NCBI GenBank assembly: GCA_963791805.1
Contig: CAWBTU010000003.1
Span: 310,001-374,000 of the forward strand
Length of the DNA: 64,000 bases
From: JACMJL01 sp963791805
Lineage (GTDB): Bacteria > Bacillota > Clostridia > Clostridiales > Clostridiaceae
Direction: 5' to 3'
Shown: positions 1 through 9,267 of the stretch, one piece after another
Position numbering within the stretch: the first letter of the stretch is position 1
Layout: each line of letters begins with the position of its first letter
Program-made: the position numbers and the translations under genes
The notes under the pieces: model-generated
The model's input: only the letters and a program-made list of their open reading frames with translations
The model's database searches: none
What the model was told of the DNA's origin: nothing

Positions 1-1157
1 AATATTATTGCTAAAAATATTAACACTACTATTATTCCTGATCCTGTATATAAATATTTAAATATTTCTCCATAGCCTTTACCTGCTGCACGATAACTTT
101 GAATAATTGCACCCCATAAAAAGGAAAGTACAAACCCCCCTGAAAATCTAACTGAAGTGTAAAAAGAAACTTTTTGTGATGCATTTTCACTTACCACCTT
201 AGAAAGATATATATTTAAGGTTGTAAAACCAAGCCCTACAAAGAAGGCAATCATAGAAACTGCAAATATACAAATATATATTGATGGCTGCAGAGCGAGC
301 AATCCAACTCCAAATAGAAAGGCAGTAACAATTAAATTTCTAATACCTTTAAAGGATATTCTATTGAGTAAGAAAATAGGAGCAATAGTTCCAGCTGCGG
401 TCATAATTTGTTCTATGGATAAAATAATTCCTGTTAAATAAACTGAAGAAAATATCTCCATATAGTATGCTAGATAAACCTGAATAGATGAAAATACAAT
501 TTGAATCATAAATATCATTAATAATAAACTTATATATGCCTTCTTACTCTCTTTTACTTTCGTTTCCTTAGCTTGGATTTCCTCATGTTTTTTAGCTACT
601 TCTTTTATATTAATAATAACATAAATTAAGGTTAAAGCAGCAATGGTTATTGGAATAATTAGAAATTGTTTAGGCGAATCAACAAACTTTCCAGCAATAA
701 TTGCTGCAATTAATCCCCCAAGAGCTGCACCAAATTCGATGAGACTAAGTCCTACCTTTTCATCAGAACTTTCTTTAATCTCTGCTTTATTTAGTGATAA
801 CAGTAACGGAAAAATCATAGCTTCTCCTATTCCTTCAATAAATCTTCCACCTATAAATTGATAATACTTAATACTACTTAACGCAACTATCTCTATACAT
901 ATGCCGGATATCCAAAGTATTAAACTTATAATTAGTAATTTTCTAATTCCAACTCTATTAATAAATTTTCCTATTAACATAGCGAACATTATCATTGTAA
1001 GATACCCTACATTAGGTATCCATGAAATCTGTGAAACACTTACATTAAAAATATCTTGAATATGCTGAAGCATAGGCAGAAACATAACTACTCCAAATAC
1101 AACTATAAAGGACATTAAAAAGTCTACTACATAAATTTTATTTTTACTGTTTTTCAT
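1..1157 (-). CDS. MFS transporter, partial (C-terminus beyond window)
   Basis: The start codon is the ATG at 1157, and the frame runs without a stop to base 1, giving about 385 codons. The translation is a string of hydrophobic helices with a long basic/acidic cytoplasmic loop in the middle (KEVAKKHEEIQAKETKVKES), the usual centre of a 12-helix major facilitator. Helices 2-3 carry the loop LIGKFINRVGIRKL, a version of the MFS signature GxLaDrxGrrkv. It lies last in the minus-strand run behind deoC and deoB, 51 bp after deoB, so a nucleoside, sugar or related substrate is plausible, but the sequence alone does not fix the substrate. The family assignment is firm. Confidence 0.85.
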   Translation of the reverse strand, partial: MKNSKNKIYVVDFLMSFIVVFGVVMFLPMLQHIQDIFNVSVSQISWIPNVGYLTMIMFAMLIGKFINRVGIRKLLIISLILWISGICIEIVALSSIKYYQFIGGRFIEGIGEAMIFPLLLSLNKAEIKESSDEKVGLSLIEFGAALGGLIAAIIAGKFVDSPKQFLIIPITIAALTLIYVIINIKEVAKKHEEIQAKETKVKESKKAYISLLLMIFMIQIVFSSIQVYLAYYMEIFSSVYLTGIILSIEQIMTAAGTIAPIFLLNRISFKGIRNLIVTAFLFGVGLLALQPSIYICIFAVSMIAFFVGLGFTTLNIYLSKVVSENASQKVSFYTSVRFSGGFVLSFLWGAIIQSYRAAGKGYGEIFKYLYTGSGIIVVLIFLAII

Positions 1158-1208
1158 AAATTCTCCTTTGTTTAAGATATTAGTTATAGAGGAAAGTAGC
1201 TATTTGCT

Positions 1209-2426
1209 CTATAAACTTATTTCTCTTAAAAAACTTTCTCCATTTGGCAGTTTTTCCACTTCAAACATATCTGCTATAGTTTGACCCATATCAGCAAAAG
1301 ACTTTCTTGTTCCTAAATTTATATTCTTTTTCAAGTGCTTACCATATGCTATAAATGGGACATATTCTCTTGTATGATCTGTACCTTTAAAGGTAGGATC
1401 GCATCCATGGTCTGCTGTGATAAAAAGCATATCACTTTCTGCCATGTTTTGAAGTACCTCTGGCAATTTTTTATCGAACTCCTCTAGTCCTTTTCCATAG
1501 GCAGCAACATCTCTTCTATGACCCCACTTCATATCAAAATCAACTAGATTAGTAAATATTAAACCTTTTTTATTCTGCTTCATAAATTCTATAGTTTTAT
1601 TCATACCGTCCATATTACTAACTGTATGAATGGATTCAGTAATTCCTTTATTACAGAAAATATCTTCAATTTTGCCTACAGCCATTACATTTAGTTTATT
1701 CTTTTTCATTTTATCTAGCACTGTATCATAGGGCGGAATTAATGAAAAATCCCGTCTGTTGGAAGTTCTGCTAAAGCTTCCAGGTTCACCTATAAAAGGC
1801 CTTGCTATTACACGAGCCACAGCATATTCTCCAGATAACATATTTCTTGCCATTTCGCACATTTCATATAAATTTTCTAAAGGTATTACTTCCTCATGTG
1901 CTGCAATTTGAAAAACACTATCAGCAGAGGTATATATTATTGGCATTCCACTTTTATAGTGCTCCTCTCCAAGTTCATCAAGTATTGCTGTTCCTGAAGC
2001 AACTTTGTTACCAATAATTTTTCTACCTATAGCCTTTTCGAAGTTATTTATCAAAGCATCCGGAAATCCATTTGGAAATGTTGGAAAAGCCTTTTCTGTA
2101 ACTATACCGCCCATTTCCCAATGACCTGTAGTTGTGTCTTTACCATCAGATGCTTCCTCAAACCTGGCATAACATCCATCTGCTTTTTCTACTTTTCCAA
2201 TACCTTTCATTCCATCTATATTTCCTAAGCCTAGTTTCACTAAATTAGGTATTTCTAGTATACCTAACGTCTTTGAGATATTTCCAAGGGTATTTGCCCC
2301 CTCGTCTCCATATTTTTTAGCATCATACATTTCTCCCATACCAACACTGTCTAACACTATCCATATCACTCTATCCATATTATTTAAGCTAGGTTTTAAT
2401 AGGGCATCTTCAAATGCCTTACCCAA
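1209..2426 (-). CDS. deoB: Phosphopentomutase DeoB
   Basis: Interconverts (deoxy)ribose-1-phosphate and (deoxy)ribose-5-phosphate in cytosolic nucleoside salvage, feeding DeoC. The alkaline-phosphatase-fold metal motifs are visible: VLDSVGMGEM near the N-terminus, DGKDTTTGHWEM around residue 95, TNLVDFDMKWGHRRD around residue 294, and FITADHGCDPTFKGTDHTRE around 337. The length (405 codons) is slightly over the family norm of about 390. Most homologues begin at the equivalent of Met17 (MDRVIWIVLDS, start 2378), but that ATG has no ribosome site. The TTG at 2426 has a full AGGAGG eight bases upstream, so I chose TTG; this adds 16 residues. It lies downstream of deoC with a cre-like palindrome in between. 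Confidence 0.95.
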   Translation of the reverse strand: MGKAFEDALLKPSLNNMDRVIWIVLDSVGMGEMYDAKKYGDEGANTLGNISKTLGILEIPNLVKLGLGNIDGMKGIGKVEKADGCYARFEEASDGKDTTTGHWEMGGIVTEKAFPTFPNGFPDALINNFEKAIGRKIIGNKVASGTAILDELGEEHYKSGMPIIYTSADSVFQIAAHEEVIPLENLYEMCEMARNMLSGEYAVARVIARPFIGEPGSFSRTSNRRDFSLIPPYDTVLDKMKKNKLNVMAVGKIEDIFCNKGITESIHTVSNMDGMNKTIEFMKQNKKGLIFTNLVDFDMKWGHRRDVAAYGKGLEEFDKKLPEVLQNMAESDMLFITADHGCDPTFKGTDHTREYVPFIAYGKHLKKNINLGTRKSFADMGQTIADMFEVEKLPNGESFLREISL

Positions 2427-2469
2427 CTCTTACACCTCCTGTACACTAATTTTTGTATGTTTTAATTTA

Positions 2470-2483
2470 GGTAAGCGCTTCCA
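2470..2483 (-). promoter_or_regulatory. cre-like / LacI-family operator between deoC and deoB
   Basis: On the minus strand it reads TGGAAGCGCTTACC, differing from the ideal catabolite-responsive palindrome TGTAAGCGCTTACA at two positions. It sits 44 bp upstream of the deoB TTG start, so it could bind CcpA or the LacI-family protein encoded in this operon and act on an internal promoter or as a roadblock. I see no clear -35/-10 pair beside it. Confidence 0.45.
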
Positions 2484-2533
2484 CATTTTTTATAAAATAA
2501 ATGTGAACTACATCCACATCTATTTTATATTTA

Positions 2534-3205
2534 TTAATATCCGTCGTTTGTTGTATTTGAATCTGTGGTAACAATTGCTATACTAGCACTTACACCTAAT
2601 CTATTTGCACCAGCTTCTATCATTTCTGCAGCTTTTTGATAGTCTCTTATTCCACCAGATGCTTTAACTCCTATTTCTTCACCTACAGCTTTTCTCATTA
2701 ATGCTACATCATGGCTTGTAGCTCCTGAAGTTGAGAAGCCAGTGGAAGTTTTAACAAAATCTACTCCTGCTGCTTTAGAAATTTCGCAAGCCTTAATTTT
2801 TTCTTCATCTGTTAAAAGACAAGTCTCCAAAATTACTTTCACCAATGCTCTTTTATTTGAAGCTTTTACTACAGCTTCTATATCCTCTTTTACAACTTCA
2901 TATTTCTTATCTTTAAGTGCTCCCACATTAATAACCATGTCTACTTCTTCCGCACCATTTTCAATAGCGTTATTAGTTTCAAAAGCTTTTACTTCCTTTG
3001 TATTCGCACCTAAAGGAAATCCAATTACTACACAAGTTTTAACATTGCTTCCCTTTAATTCTTTACTTACGAAAGCTGTATAGTAAGGATTTACACAAAC
3101 TGATGCAAATTTATATTGAATGGCTTCCTCACAAATCTTTTTCACTTGATCCATTGTAGCATCTGCTTTCAAGATTGTATGGTCAATAAATTGTTCTAGT
3201 TTCAT
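2534..3205 (-). CDS. deoC: Deoxyribose-phosphate aldolase DeoC
   Basis: Cleaves 2-deoxyribose-5-phosphate to glyceraldehyde-3-phosphate and acetaldehyde by a Schiff-base mechanism. It begins MKLEQFIDHTILKADAT. The Schiff-base lysine is in VDFVKTSTGFSTSGAT and the second catalytic lysine is in GVKASGGIRD; ETCLLTDEEK lies between the active-site strands. The length of about 223 residues is normal. A longer frame opens at 3223, but that ATG lies inside the ribosome site AAAGGGTG that serves the ATG at 3205, so 3205 is the start. It follows the repressor gene with no gap, consistent with translational coupling, and feeds from DeoB. Confidence 0.96.
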   Translation of the reverse strand: MKLEQFIDHTILKADATMDQVKKICEEAIQYKFASVCVNPYYTAFVSKELKGSNVKTCVVIGFPLGANTKEVKAFETNNAIENGAEEVDMVINVGALKDKKYEVVKEDIEAVVKASNKRALVKVILETCLLTDEEKIKACEISKAAGVDFVKTSTGFSTSGATSHDVALMRKAVGEEIGVKASGGIRDYQKAAEMIEAGANRLGVSASIAIVTTDSNTTNDGY

Positions 3206-3206
3206 A

Positions 3207-4238
3207 CTATAACACCCTTTCACTCTTTATTTTTTCAGAGCCCTTTAGAACTATAGTTGGATTAATTGTAATTCTTTTAACTCCATTTTTTTCATCACTA
3301 TTAATTAATTCGTTTAGCATCTCCATTGCTGTTATGCCAAGCTCAAGAGCTGAATCATCAACATATGAAATTCCAAGTCCTATTAAATCAAAAATTTCAT
3401 TTTTATTAAATCCTATTATAGCTAAATCCTCTGGTATCTTTAAATTTTCTTCTAATACAGCTTTAACACAACCTAATGTCATCATATTACTGCTTACTAA
3501 TAAAGCAGTGGGTCTATCATGTTCCTTTAACATTTTTTTAGTAATTTCATAGGCAAGCTCTAATTTAAAATCAGCAGAGTAAATATACTCTTCCTTAACT
3601 TCTAGATTATTATAGCATAATGCCTTTTGAAAACCCATGAACATGTCCAAAACTGGCTGTGAAGCCTTCTGACCTTTAACTATTCCAATTTTAGTATGCC
3701 CTTCTTTTATAAGAATATTTGTAGCTTCAAATGCAGCTTTCATATTATCCACGAAAACACCGTTAAGATTTGAATACTTAACATCTGCTGCTACAAGTAC
3801 AAGTGGAATATCTAAACTTTCTAGTTTATTCACGTATTTACTATTAAGTTCATCGCCTCCAAAGTTTGGAGTCATTATTACGCCCTTAATTCTTTGTCCT
3901 TTTAGTAAATCCAGGGCATTTAATTCTTTTTCTAAATTATCATTTGTATTAAAAAGTATAATGTTCAATTTATATTTTTCTGCTACTTCACTAATTCCTT
4001 TTATGATTTCTCCAAAAAAGGAATTAGTGATATCAGGTACAATTACGCCAATAGTATTAGTTTCACTTTTTGACAAGCTTCTAGCTATCGCACTTGGAGT
4101 ATAGTTTGTATCCTTTATTGCATTTAATACCTTTTCTCTGGTTGAGTCCTTAACATAACCAGAATTATTTAGTACTCTTGAAACAGTTGCCAAGGACACT
4201 CCCGATTTCTTTGCAATATCTGTGATTGTAATCCCCAT
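3207..4238 (-). CDS. LacI-family transcriptional repressor of the nucleoside operon
   Basis: 343 residues. The N-terminal helix-turn-helix (residues about 4-25, TDIAKKSGVSLATVSRVLNN) is followed by the hinge helix (TPSAIARSLS), and the rest is a periplasmic-binding-protein-like effector domain (IGVIVPDITNSFFGEIIKG, then GIVKGQ and GFNKNEI). Because it lies inside the operon, between the transporter genes and deoC, it most likely senses a nucleoside or deoxyribose phosphate and represses its own operon through the palindrome at 7855-7868. The effector is an inference. Ribosome site GGAGGATGGGG precedes the ATG. Confidence 0.92.
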   Translation of the reverse strand: MGITITDIAKKSGVSLATVSRVLNNSGYVKDSTREKVLNAIKDTNYTPSAIARSLSKSETNTIGVIVPDITNSFFGEIIKGISEVAEKYKLNIILFNTNDNLEKELNALDLLKGQRIKGVIMTPNFGGDELNSKYVNKLESLDIPLVLVAADVKYSNLNGVFVDNMKAAFEATNILIKEGHTKIGIVKGQKASQPVLDMFMGFQKALCYNNLEVKEEYIYSADFKLELAYEITKKMLKEHDRPTALLVSSNMMTLGCVKAVLEENLKIPEDLAIIGFNKNEIFDLIGLGISYVDDSALELGITAMEMLNELINSDEKNGVKRITINPTIVLKGSEKIKSERVL

Positions 4239-4259
4239 GCCCCATCCTCCTTCTTTGTA

Positions 4260-5192
4260 CTATCTATTTCCTTTTTCATAAGGTACGCCATCAGCAGCTG
4301 GTGCTGAGGTTTTTCCTACAAAACCTGCTAATGCAAGCATAGTAATAACATAAGGGAACATAGCATAAACTTCTTGTGGTAAGTTCAAACCAAAGCTTTG
4401 AGCTTTTAATTGGAAGGCATCTGCAAATCCAAATAGTAAGCATGCCCACATAGTTCCTTTAGGACTCCAGTTTCCAAATATCATAGCAGCTAAAGCTATA
4501 AATCCACGTCCTGAAACCATTCCTTCTCTGTACACTGGTGTTATTCCTATGGAAAGAGCTGCTCCACCAATACCTGCAAGGGCTCCTGATATCATTACGC
4601 ATAGATATCTCATTCCATAAACATTTATTCCTAAAGTATCTGCTGCTGCTGGATGTTCTCCTACAGCTCTAATTCTTAAACCTAATCTTGTTTTATACAA
4701 TACGTAGCTTGCAACAAACACTAATATTATTGCAAATATTACAAACCAATTCAATTGATCAAGCAAATCACCAACATAAGGTATATCTACTATAAACTTA
4801 GGTAATTTATATGGCATCGATGTTACTGTGTCAGTCTGTCCGCCTTTATGAAATACTATTTTAATCATAAAAGCTACAAAAGCCGCTGAGAAAAGATTAA
4901 TTGCTGTACCTGAGATAACTTGATCTGCTCTCATTGTTATACTTAGAAAAGCATGAAGCAAAGATATCAATATTCCAGCGCCTATGGCAAATAGTATGCC
5001 TATAAATGGACTATTGGTGTAGTAAGTTCCACATACTGCGAAAAATGCGCCCATGACCATAATTCCTTCAAGTCCTATATTTACAACGCCTGACTTTTCA
5101 GAAAACACGCCTCCAATACCTGCAAAGATAAGTGGAGTTGCCATTCTTAAGGTAGCTGCTATAAGAGCAATTATTACTGTACTACTAGGCAT
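4260..5192 (-). CDS. Nucleoside ABC transporter permease (NupQ/YufQ type)
   Basis: 310 residues with 8-10 hydrophobic segments, in the branched-chain-amino-acid/ribose permease superfamily. The N-terminal block GIGGVFSEKSGVVNIGLEGIMVMGA and the cytoplasmic loop RAVGEHPAAADTLGINVY are the family hallmarks of the smaller permease of NupOPQ/BmpA-linked purine nucleoside importers. Its start overlaps the upstream permease gene by 8 bp, which shows translational coupling. It pairs with the 361-residue permease as a heterodimeric membrane channel. The exact nucleoside specificity cannot be read from the sequence. Confidence 0.9.
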   Translation of the reverse strand: MPSSTVIIALIAATLRMATPLIFAGIGGVFSEKSGVVNIGLEGIMVMGAFFAVCGTYYTNSPFIGILFAIGAGILISLLHAFLSITMRADQVISGTAINLFSAAFVAFMIKIVFHKGGQTDTVTSMPYKLPKFIVDIPYVGDLLDQLNWFVIFAIILVFVASYVLYKTRLGLRIRAVGEHPAAADTLGINVYGMRYLCVMISGALAGIGGAALSIGITPVYREGMVSGRGFIALAAMIFGNWSPKGTMWACLLFGFADAFQLKAQSFGLNLPQEVYAMFPYVITMLALAGFVGKTSAPAADGVPYEKGNR

Positions 5193-6270
5193 TAGTAATC
5201 ACCTTCTTCTTTTTCTTTTCTTCTAAATACTTAACTATATAATCTGTTGCAATAAATATAATTATTACAGCCTGAATTATATACACTATTTCCTTGGGAA
5301 TATCATTTAATTGAAGAATTTTTGAACTACTATTTAAAGTACCAAATAACACTGCTGTAAAGATACATCCTATAGGATTACTCTTTGCAAGAAGAGCAAC
5401 TGCAATACCATCTAGTCCATAGCCTGGAAGAGCACTAAAGTCCTGAACTTGATGGGTAATTCCTGATACATGTATGGCTCCGCCTATACCTGCAATAGCG
5501 CCAGATAGTGCCATAGCCAGTACTGTGTTTTTAGCAATACTAATTCCACCATACTCTGCTCCATGAGGGTTTAAACCTACTGCTCTTATCTCGTAGCCAA
5601 CTGTAGTTTTCCAAAGGAGCCAGTAGATAAAAATAGCAACTAATACAGCAATTATAATACCTATATTTGCTCTACTTAAATTATTAAATCTGTGTAAAGC
5701 TGCACTATTTTGAATTATTGGTGTAGCAGCCTTTCCACTTTCTCCAACACTTGTTCTTAAAACAAGATAATTTATAATATTCATTGCAATATAATTCATC
5801 ATTATAGTATTAATTACTTCACTAGTACCCATCTTAGCTTTAAAGTATCCTGGAATTCCTCCCCAGATCGCTCCCGCCATCATTCCTCCTAAGATTACAA
5901 GTGGAATATGAATAAATGGGTTTAGTCCAGGAATAACACCTATAATACCTGCAGCCAGCATCCCCATCATAAACTGGCCTTCACTTCCGATATTGAACAA
6001 GCCAGATTTAAAGGCAATTGCATTTGCAACTCCTGTAAATATTAGTGGAGTGATATATTCTAAAGTGGTAAAGCCTTGTCTTCTTGATCCAAAGCTACCT
6101 TTCCAAATTACACTAAATAAATCATGTAGAGCTGAAAAATACTGTAAAGGAGAATAATGCTTTGCCCACATTACAAAGAATACTGAAACAAATAGTGATA
6201 CTACTATTGCCAATATAGGATAAGCAACACTCCTTATTCCTTTTCTTAAAACATCCTTAACCTTATTCAA
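5185..6270 (-). CDS. Nucleoside ABC transporter permease (NupP/YufP type)
   Basis: 361 residues, multi-helix membrane protein, the larger permease of the nucleoside importer. The block LIFTGVANAIAFKSGLFNIG (residues about 75-95) and the coupling loop RAVGLNPHGAEYGGI are characteristic; the C-terminus is strongly basic (EEKKKKKVIT). It overlaps the ATPase gene upstream and the second permease gene downstream by 8 bp each, so the three transporter proteins are made in fixed ratio. Confidence 0.9.
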   Translation of the reverse strand: MNKVKDVLRKGIRSVAYPILAIVVSLFVSVFFVMWAKHYSPLQYFSALHDLFSVIWKGSFGSRRQGFTTLEYITPLIFTGVANAIAFKSGLFNIGSEGQFMMGMLAAGIIGVIPGLNPFIHIPLVILGGMMAGAIWGGIPGYFKAKMGTSEVINTIMMNYIAMNIINYLVLRTSVGESGKAATPIIQNSAALHRFNNLSRANIGIIIAVLVAIFIYWLLWKTTVGYEIRAVGLNPHGAEYGGISIAKNTVLAMALSGAIAGIGGAIHVSGITHQVQDFSALPGYGLDGIAVALLAKSNPIGCIFTAVLFGTLNSSSKILQLNDIPKEIVYIIQAVIIIFIATDYIVKYLEEKKKKKVITNA

Positions 6271-7804
6271 CCTTCTTCACCTCTTCCTTAATATCTTCTA
6301 AGCTACCTCCTGCCATAAGTATACCTAGTTTGTTTTCAGTAGCATCTTTTCTGTCCATAACAGCTACTATTTTTCCATCGTATATTACTGCTATTCTATC
6401 AGAAAGTGATAATATTTCATCTAGTTCTAAGGAAACTAGAAGTACAGCCTTTCCTCTATCACGCTCTTCAACTATTCTTTTATGGATGTACTCAATGGCT
6501 CCTACGTCAAGTCCTCTTGTGGGTTGTGATGCTATAAGCAAATCAGGATCTTTTGTAATCTCTCTAGCTACAATTAGCTTCTGTTGATTACCTCCAGATA
6601 GTGCTGACGCACTTACTTCATCATTTGGAGTTCTTATATCAAAATCCTGTATTAACTTCTGACAATGCTGCCTTATGGCTTTATAGTTCATAATTATTCC
6701 AGTAGAAAACTGCTTACTAGTATGTTCTCCTAGAATAGAATTTTCATATAAGGAATACTTTAAAATTAGTCCTCGTTTGTGTCTATCCTCTGGAATATTA
6801 CTCATTCCATCTTTAATTATTTCCTTCGGTTTTTTCCCGAATATATTTTTTTCATTTAATGTTATTTTACCTGATAAAGGCTTTCTTAAACCTGTAAGAA
6901 CTTCTACAAGCTCACTCTGACCGTTACCATCAACACCTGCAATTCCTAGGATTTCTCCCGCATGAACTGTTAGATCAAGCTCCTTAACTACGTTTACTCC
7001 TCTATGATCTCTAGCTGTAAGCTTCTCAACTCTTAAGGTTTCTTTTCCTAGTGAAGCTTCTTTCTTTGAGATACTTAGGTTAACTTTTCTTCCTACCATT
7101 AGTTCTGCTAATTCATCTATTGATGTATCTTTGGTGTTAACCGTCCCTGTTATCTTTCCTCTTCTTAAAATGGTTACCCTATCACTCATGCTCATTACTT
7201 CCTTTAGCTTATGAGTAATTAAAATAACTGATTTACCTTCTTTTTCTAAGTTTCTTATAATAATACCTAATTCTTTTATTTCTTGTGGTGTTAGAACAGC
7301 TGTTGGTTCATCTAGGATTAAAATCTTTGCTCCTCTGTAAAGAGCTTTTAAAATTTCTACCTTTTGCTGTTGCCCAACACTTATATCTTCAATAATGTCT
7401 TCAGGTTTGATTTCAAAACCATATTTTTCTGATATTTCCTTTACGTCTTTTATTGCTTTTTTCATATCTAGTTTTATACCTTTTGTAGGCTCTGATCCTA
7501 AAACTATGTTTTCTGCAACACTAAAATTATGAACTAGCATAAAATGTTGATGAACCATACCTATTCCTAATTTAATTGCATGATTAGGTCCAAGTATTTT
7601 TTCCAGTTTACCGTTTACATAAATTTCGCCTTTTTCTGGTTGGTATAAACCGTATAGAATGTTCATTAGGGTAGTTTTGCCTGCTCCGTTCTCACCTAAG
7701 AGTACATGAGTTTCTCCTTCTAAAAGTTCAAAATTCACATTCTCATTTGCGATTGTACCCGGGAAAATCTTGGTTATGTTCTTCATTTCTATTACTTTGT
7801 TCAT
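6263..7804 (-). CDS. Nucleoside ABC transporter ATP-binding protein, two ATPase domains (NupO/YufO type)
   Basis: 513 residues with tandem ABC domains. Domain 1 has Walker A GENGAGKTT (residues about 37-45), signature SVGQQQK and Walker B ILILDEPTAVL; domain 2 has a degenerate Walker A GVDGNGQSE, signature LSGGNQQK and DLLIASQPTRGLDVGA. This is the standard asymmetric pattern of RbsA/NupO-type importers. It is the first gene of the operon; AGGAGG lies about 12 bases before the ATG. No substrate-binding (BmpA-type) lipoprotein gene is present nearby; the lipoprotein at 8084 on the other strand does not resemble BmpA. Confidence 0.92.
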   Translation of the reverse strand: MNKVIEMKNITKIFPGTIANENVNFELLEGETHVLLGENGAGKTTLMNILYGLYQPEKGEIYVNGKLEKILGPNHAIKLGIGMVHQHFMLVHNFSVAENIVLGSEPTKGIKLDMKKAIKDVKEISEKYGFEIKPEDIIEDISVGQQQKVEILKALYRGAKILILDEPTAVLTPQEIKELGIIIRNLEKEGKSVILITHKLKEVMSMSDRVTILRRGKITGTVNTKDTSIDELAELMVGRKVNLSISKKEASLGKETLRVEKLTARDHRGVNVVKELDLTVHAGEILGIAGVDGNGQSELVEVLTGLRKPLSGKITLNEKNIFGKKPKEIIKDGMSNIPEDRHKRGLILKYSLYENSILGEHTSKQFSTGIIMNYKAIRQHCQKLIQDFDIRTPNDEVSASALSGGNQQKLIVAREITKDPDLLIASQPTRGLDVGAIEYIHKRIVEERDRGKAVLLVSLELDEILSLSDRIAVIYDGKIVAVMDRKDATENKLGILMAGGSLEDIKEEVKKVE

Positions 7805-7854
7805 ATTTCTTCCCGACCTCCTATTATTAATTATCTATTATATCCTCTGAAATA

Positions 7855-7868
7855 TGTTATCGATTACA
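7855..7868 (-). promoter_or_regulatory. LacI/CcpA-type operator at the nucleoside operon promoter
   Basis: The sequence TGTTATCGATTACA is a near-palindrome that fits the general LacI/CcpA consensus TGWNANCGNTNWCA at every defined position. It lies immediately downstream of the predicted -10, so a bound repressor would block RNA polymerase. The operon encodes its own LacI-family protein, the obvious candidate; CcpA is the alternative. Confidence 0.7.
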
Positions 7869-7873
7869 TGTTA

Positions 7874-7903
7874 ATTATAATACCGATTTAAAGCTTCTGT
7901 CAA
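7874..7903 (-). promoter_or_regulatory. Sigma-A promoter of the nucleoside operon
   Basis: On the minus strand there is a perfect TTGACA (7903-7898), an 18-base spacer and a perfect TATAAT (7879-7874), followed by the operator. It lies about 70 bp before the ATPase gene. Confidence 0.75.
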
Positions 7904-8083
7904 TAAAATAATGATAAGATTCGACAGCTTTCGGAAAATAGTTTTCACATTTTATGCTTGTTTTCACACTTATTTTCACATTTTTTACATGTTGAAATTA
8001 GAACAACTAGAAGGAATTTAGTCTATATCTGTAGAATATAAAAAGAGGAATTTAAACTACTAATTTAACCTGGAGGGATAGCT

Positions 8084-9028
8084 TTGAAAACTAAAAAGAA
8101 CTTAGTATTTTTACTAATGTTAGTGCTTATGGTAACTTTATTTAGTGCATGTGACAATATTTCAGATATTCAGTTGAATGTGAAAACGGGAGATAAATAT
8201 AATGTAACACAATCCACTGAACAAAAGATTTCTATGGATGCAAATGGGCAAAAGATCGATGTTACCCAAATTATTACTACTGGTTACACCTATAATATAA
8301 CCGATGTAACTAAAGATGATCTAGCTACTATTTCAGTTACATATGACACATTATCAGTAAAACAGACTTCTGTGGATGGAACTAAGGAGTATGATTCAAA
8401 AAAATCTAATTCAAAAGCTGACCCTCAGAATATAATCTACAATTCCATGATTGGACATGGATTTACTTTTAAAGTATCTAAGGACGGAAAAATTAAAAGT
8501 ATCGATGGCGTAAATAAAATGCTTGATAATATTTTGACTAAGCTTGATGGTTTTGATGCAATAACAAAGGCTGAGCTTGTGAATTATTTAAAACAAAACT
8601 TTGGAGATGATGCAATAAAAGAGTCTTTAAGTCAAATGACTGAAGTATATCCAGATAAGGATAAAAAAATCAAAATGGGAAGTTCATGGAAGAGTGAAGA
8701 AACTATAGCCTACGGATTTCCCATGAAGCTAAACAATGTATGTAAACTTAAAGAACTTAAAAATGGTGTGTATACTGTAAATATCAACTCAAAAATATCT
8801 GCAAATGATGATGGGAAAGAGCTTGACCTTGCAGGTTTAAAAATGAAATATAAAATTTCTGGTAACGAAAATGGTACTATAAAACTTAATAAGGACAATC
8901 CTTTCATTCAAAATGGAGAGCTTTCTCAAAGTTTGAAGGGAACTGCTGAAGTTAATGTTTCAGAGCAAAATCTTTCAATCCCAGTAACTATTGAAAGTAA
9001 AATTTCTTATACTGTTAAAAAACAATAA
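8084..9028 (+). CDS. Secreted lipoprotein of unknown function (DUF6263-like)
   Basis: 314 residues. The signal peptide ends in the lipobox LFSAC (Cys23), so the protein should be lipid-anchored outside the membrane. The mature part is lysine- and aspartate-rich with alternating beta-strand character (TGDKYNVTQSTEQKISMDA, GSSWKSEETIAYGFPMKL). The layout resembles the DUF6263 lipoproteins of Firmicutes, but I only recognise it loosely. The start is TTG at 8084, seven bases after TGGAGGG. It is a single-gene unit ending in a strong terminator. Function unknown. Confidence 0.8.
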   Translation: MKTKKNLVFLLMLVLMVTLFSACDNISDIQLNVKTGDKYNVTQSTEQKISMDANGQKIDVTQIITTGYTYNITDVTKDDLATISVTYDTLSVKQTSVDGTKEYDSKKSNSKADPQNIIYNSMIGHGFTFKVSKDGKIKSIDGVNKMLDNILTKLDGFDAITKAELVNYLKQNFGDDAIKESLSQMTEVYPDKDKKIKMGSSWKSEETIAYGFPMKLNNVCKLKELKNGVYTVNINSKISANDDGKELDLAGLKMKYKISGNENGTIKLNKDNPFIQNGELSQSLKGTAEVNVSEQNLSIPVTIESKISYTVKKQ

Positions 9029-9033
9029 ATTGG

Positions 9034-9074
9034 AAACATCCAAAGATTTGTATAAATCAAATCTTTGGATGTTT
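9034..9074 (+). terminator. Rho-independent terminator after the lipoprotein gene
   Basis: A perfect 17-bp inverted repeat (9034-9050 and 9058-9074) with a 7-base loop and a run of T at its 3' end. Confidence 0.92.
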
Positions 9075-9267
9075 TTATGTACGGTTATCCTTTTGCTTTA
9101 GTTCATAAATTCAAAAGAGCCACTGCACTTATTATTCTATTCTCACCAACACTTCATTAAAACAAATCTCATCAGTTGAATTCAATTTGAATTCACTCTT
9201 CAAAGTTCTAATTTTTCTTTTCTTTCAATAACCTCCGTTATTAATATAGAAAATTTGTTATTACAGG
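9075..9267. other. Intergenic stretch upstream of the rhs promoter
   Basis: No gene is visible here. It holds a 19-base near-palindrome at 9177-9195 (TGAATTCA, three bases, TGAATTCA) that could be an operator or a hairpin, and a direct repeat of GTTATTA around 9236-9262. The toxin gene promoter follows at 9268. Confidence 0.4.

Noticed and set aside
1802..2017. Plus-strand 71-codon ORF opposite deoB
   Set aside because: No ribosome site and fully inside a conserved gene on the other strand.
8084..9028. The lipoprotein as the missing BmpA-type binding protein of the nucleoside transporter
   Set aside because: It is on the other strand, lacks BmpA motifs, and looks like a beta-rich DUF6263-type protein.
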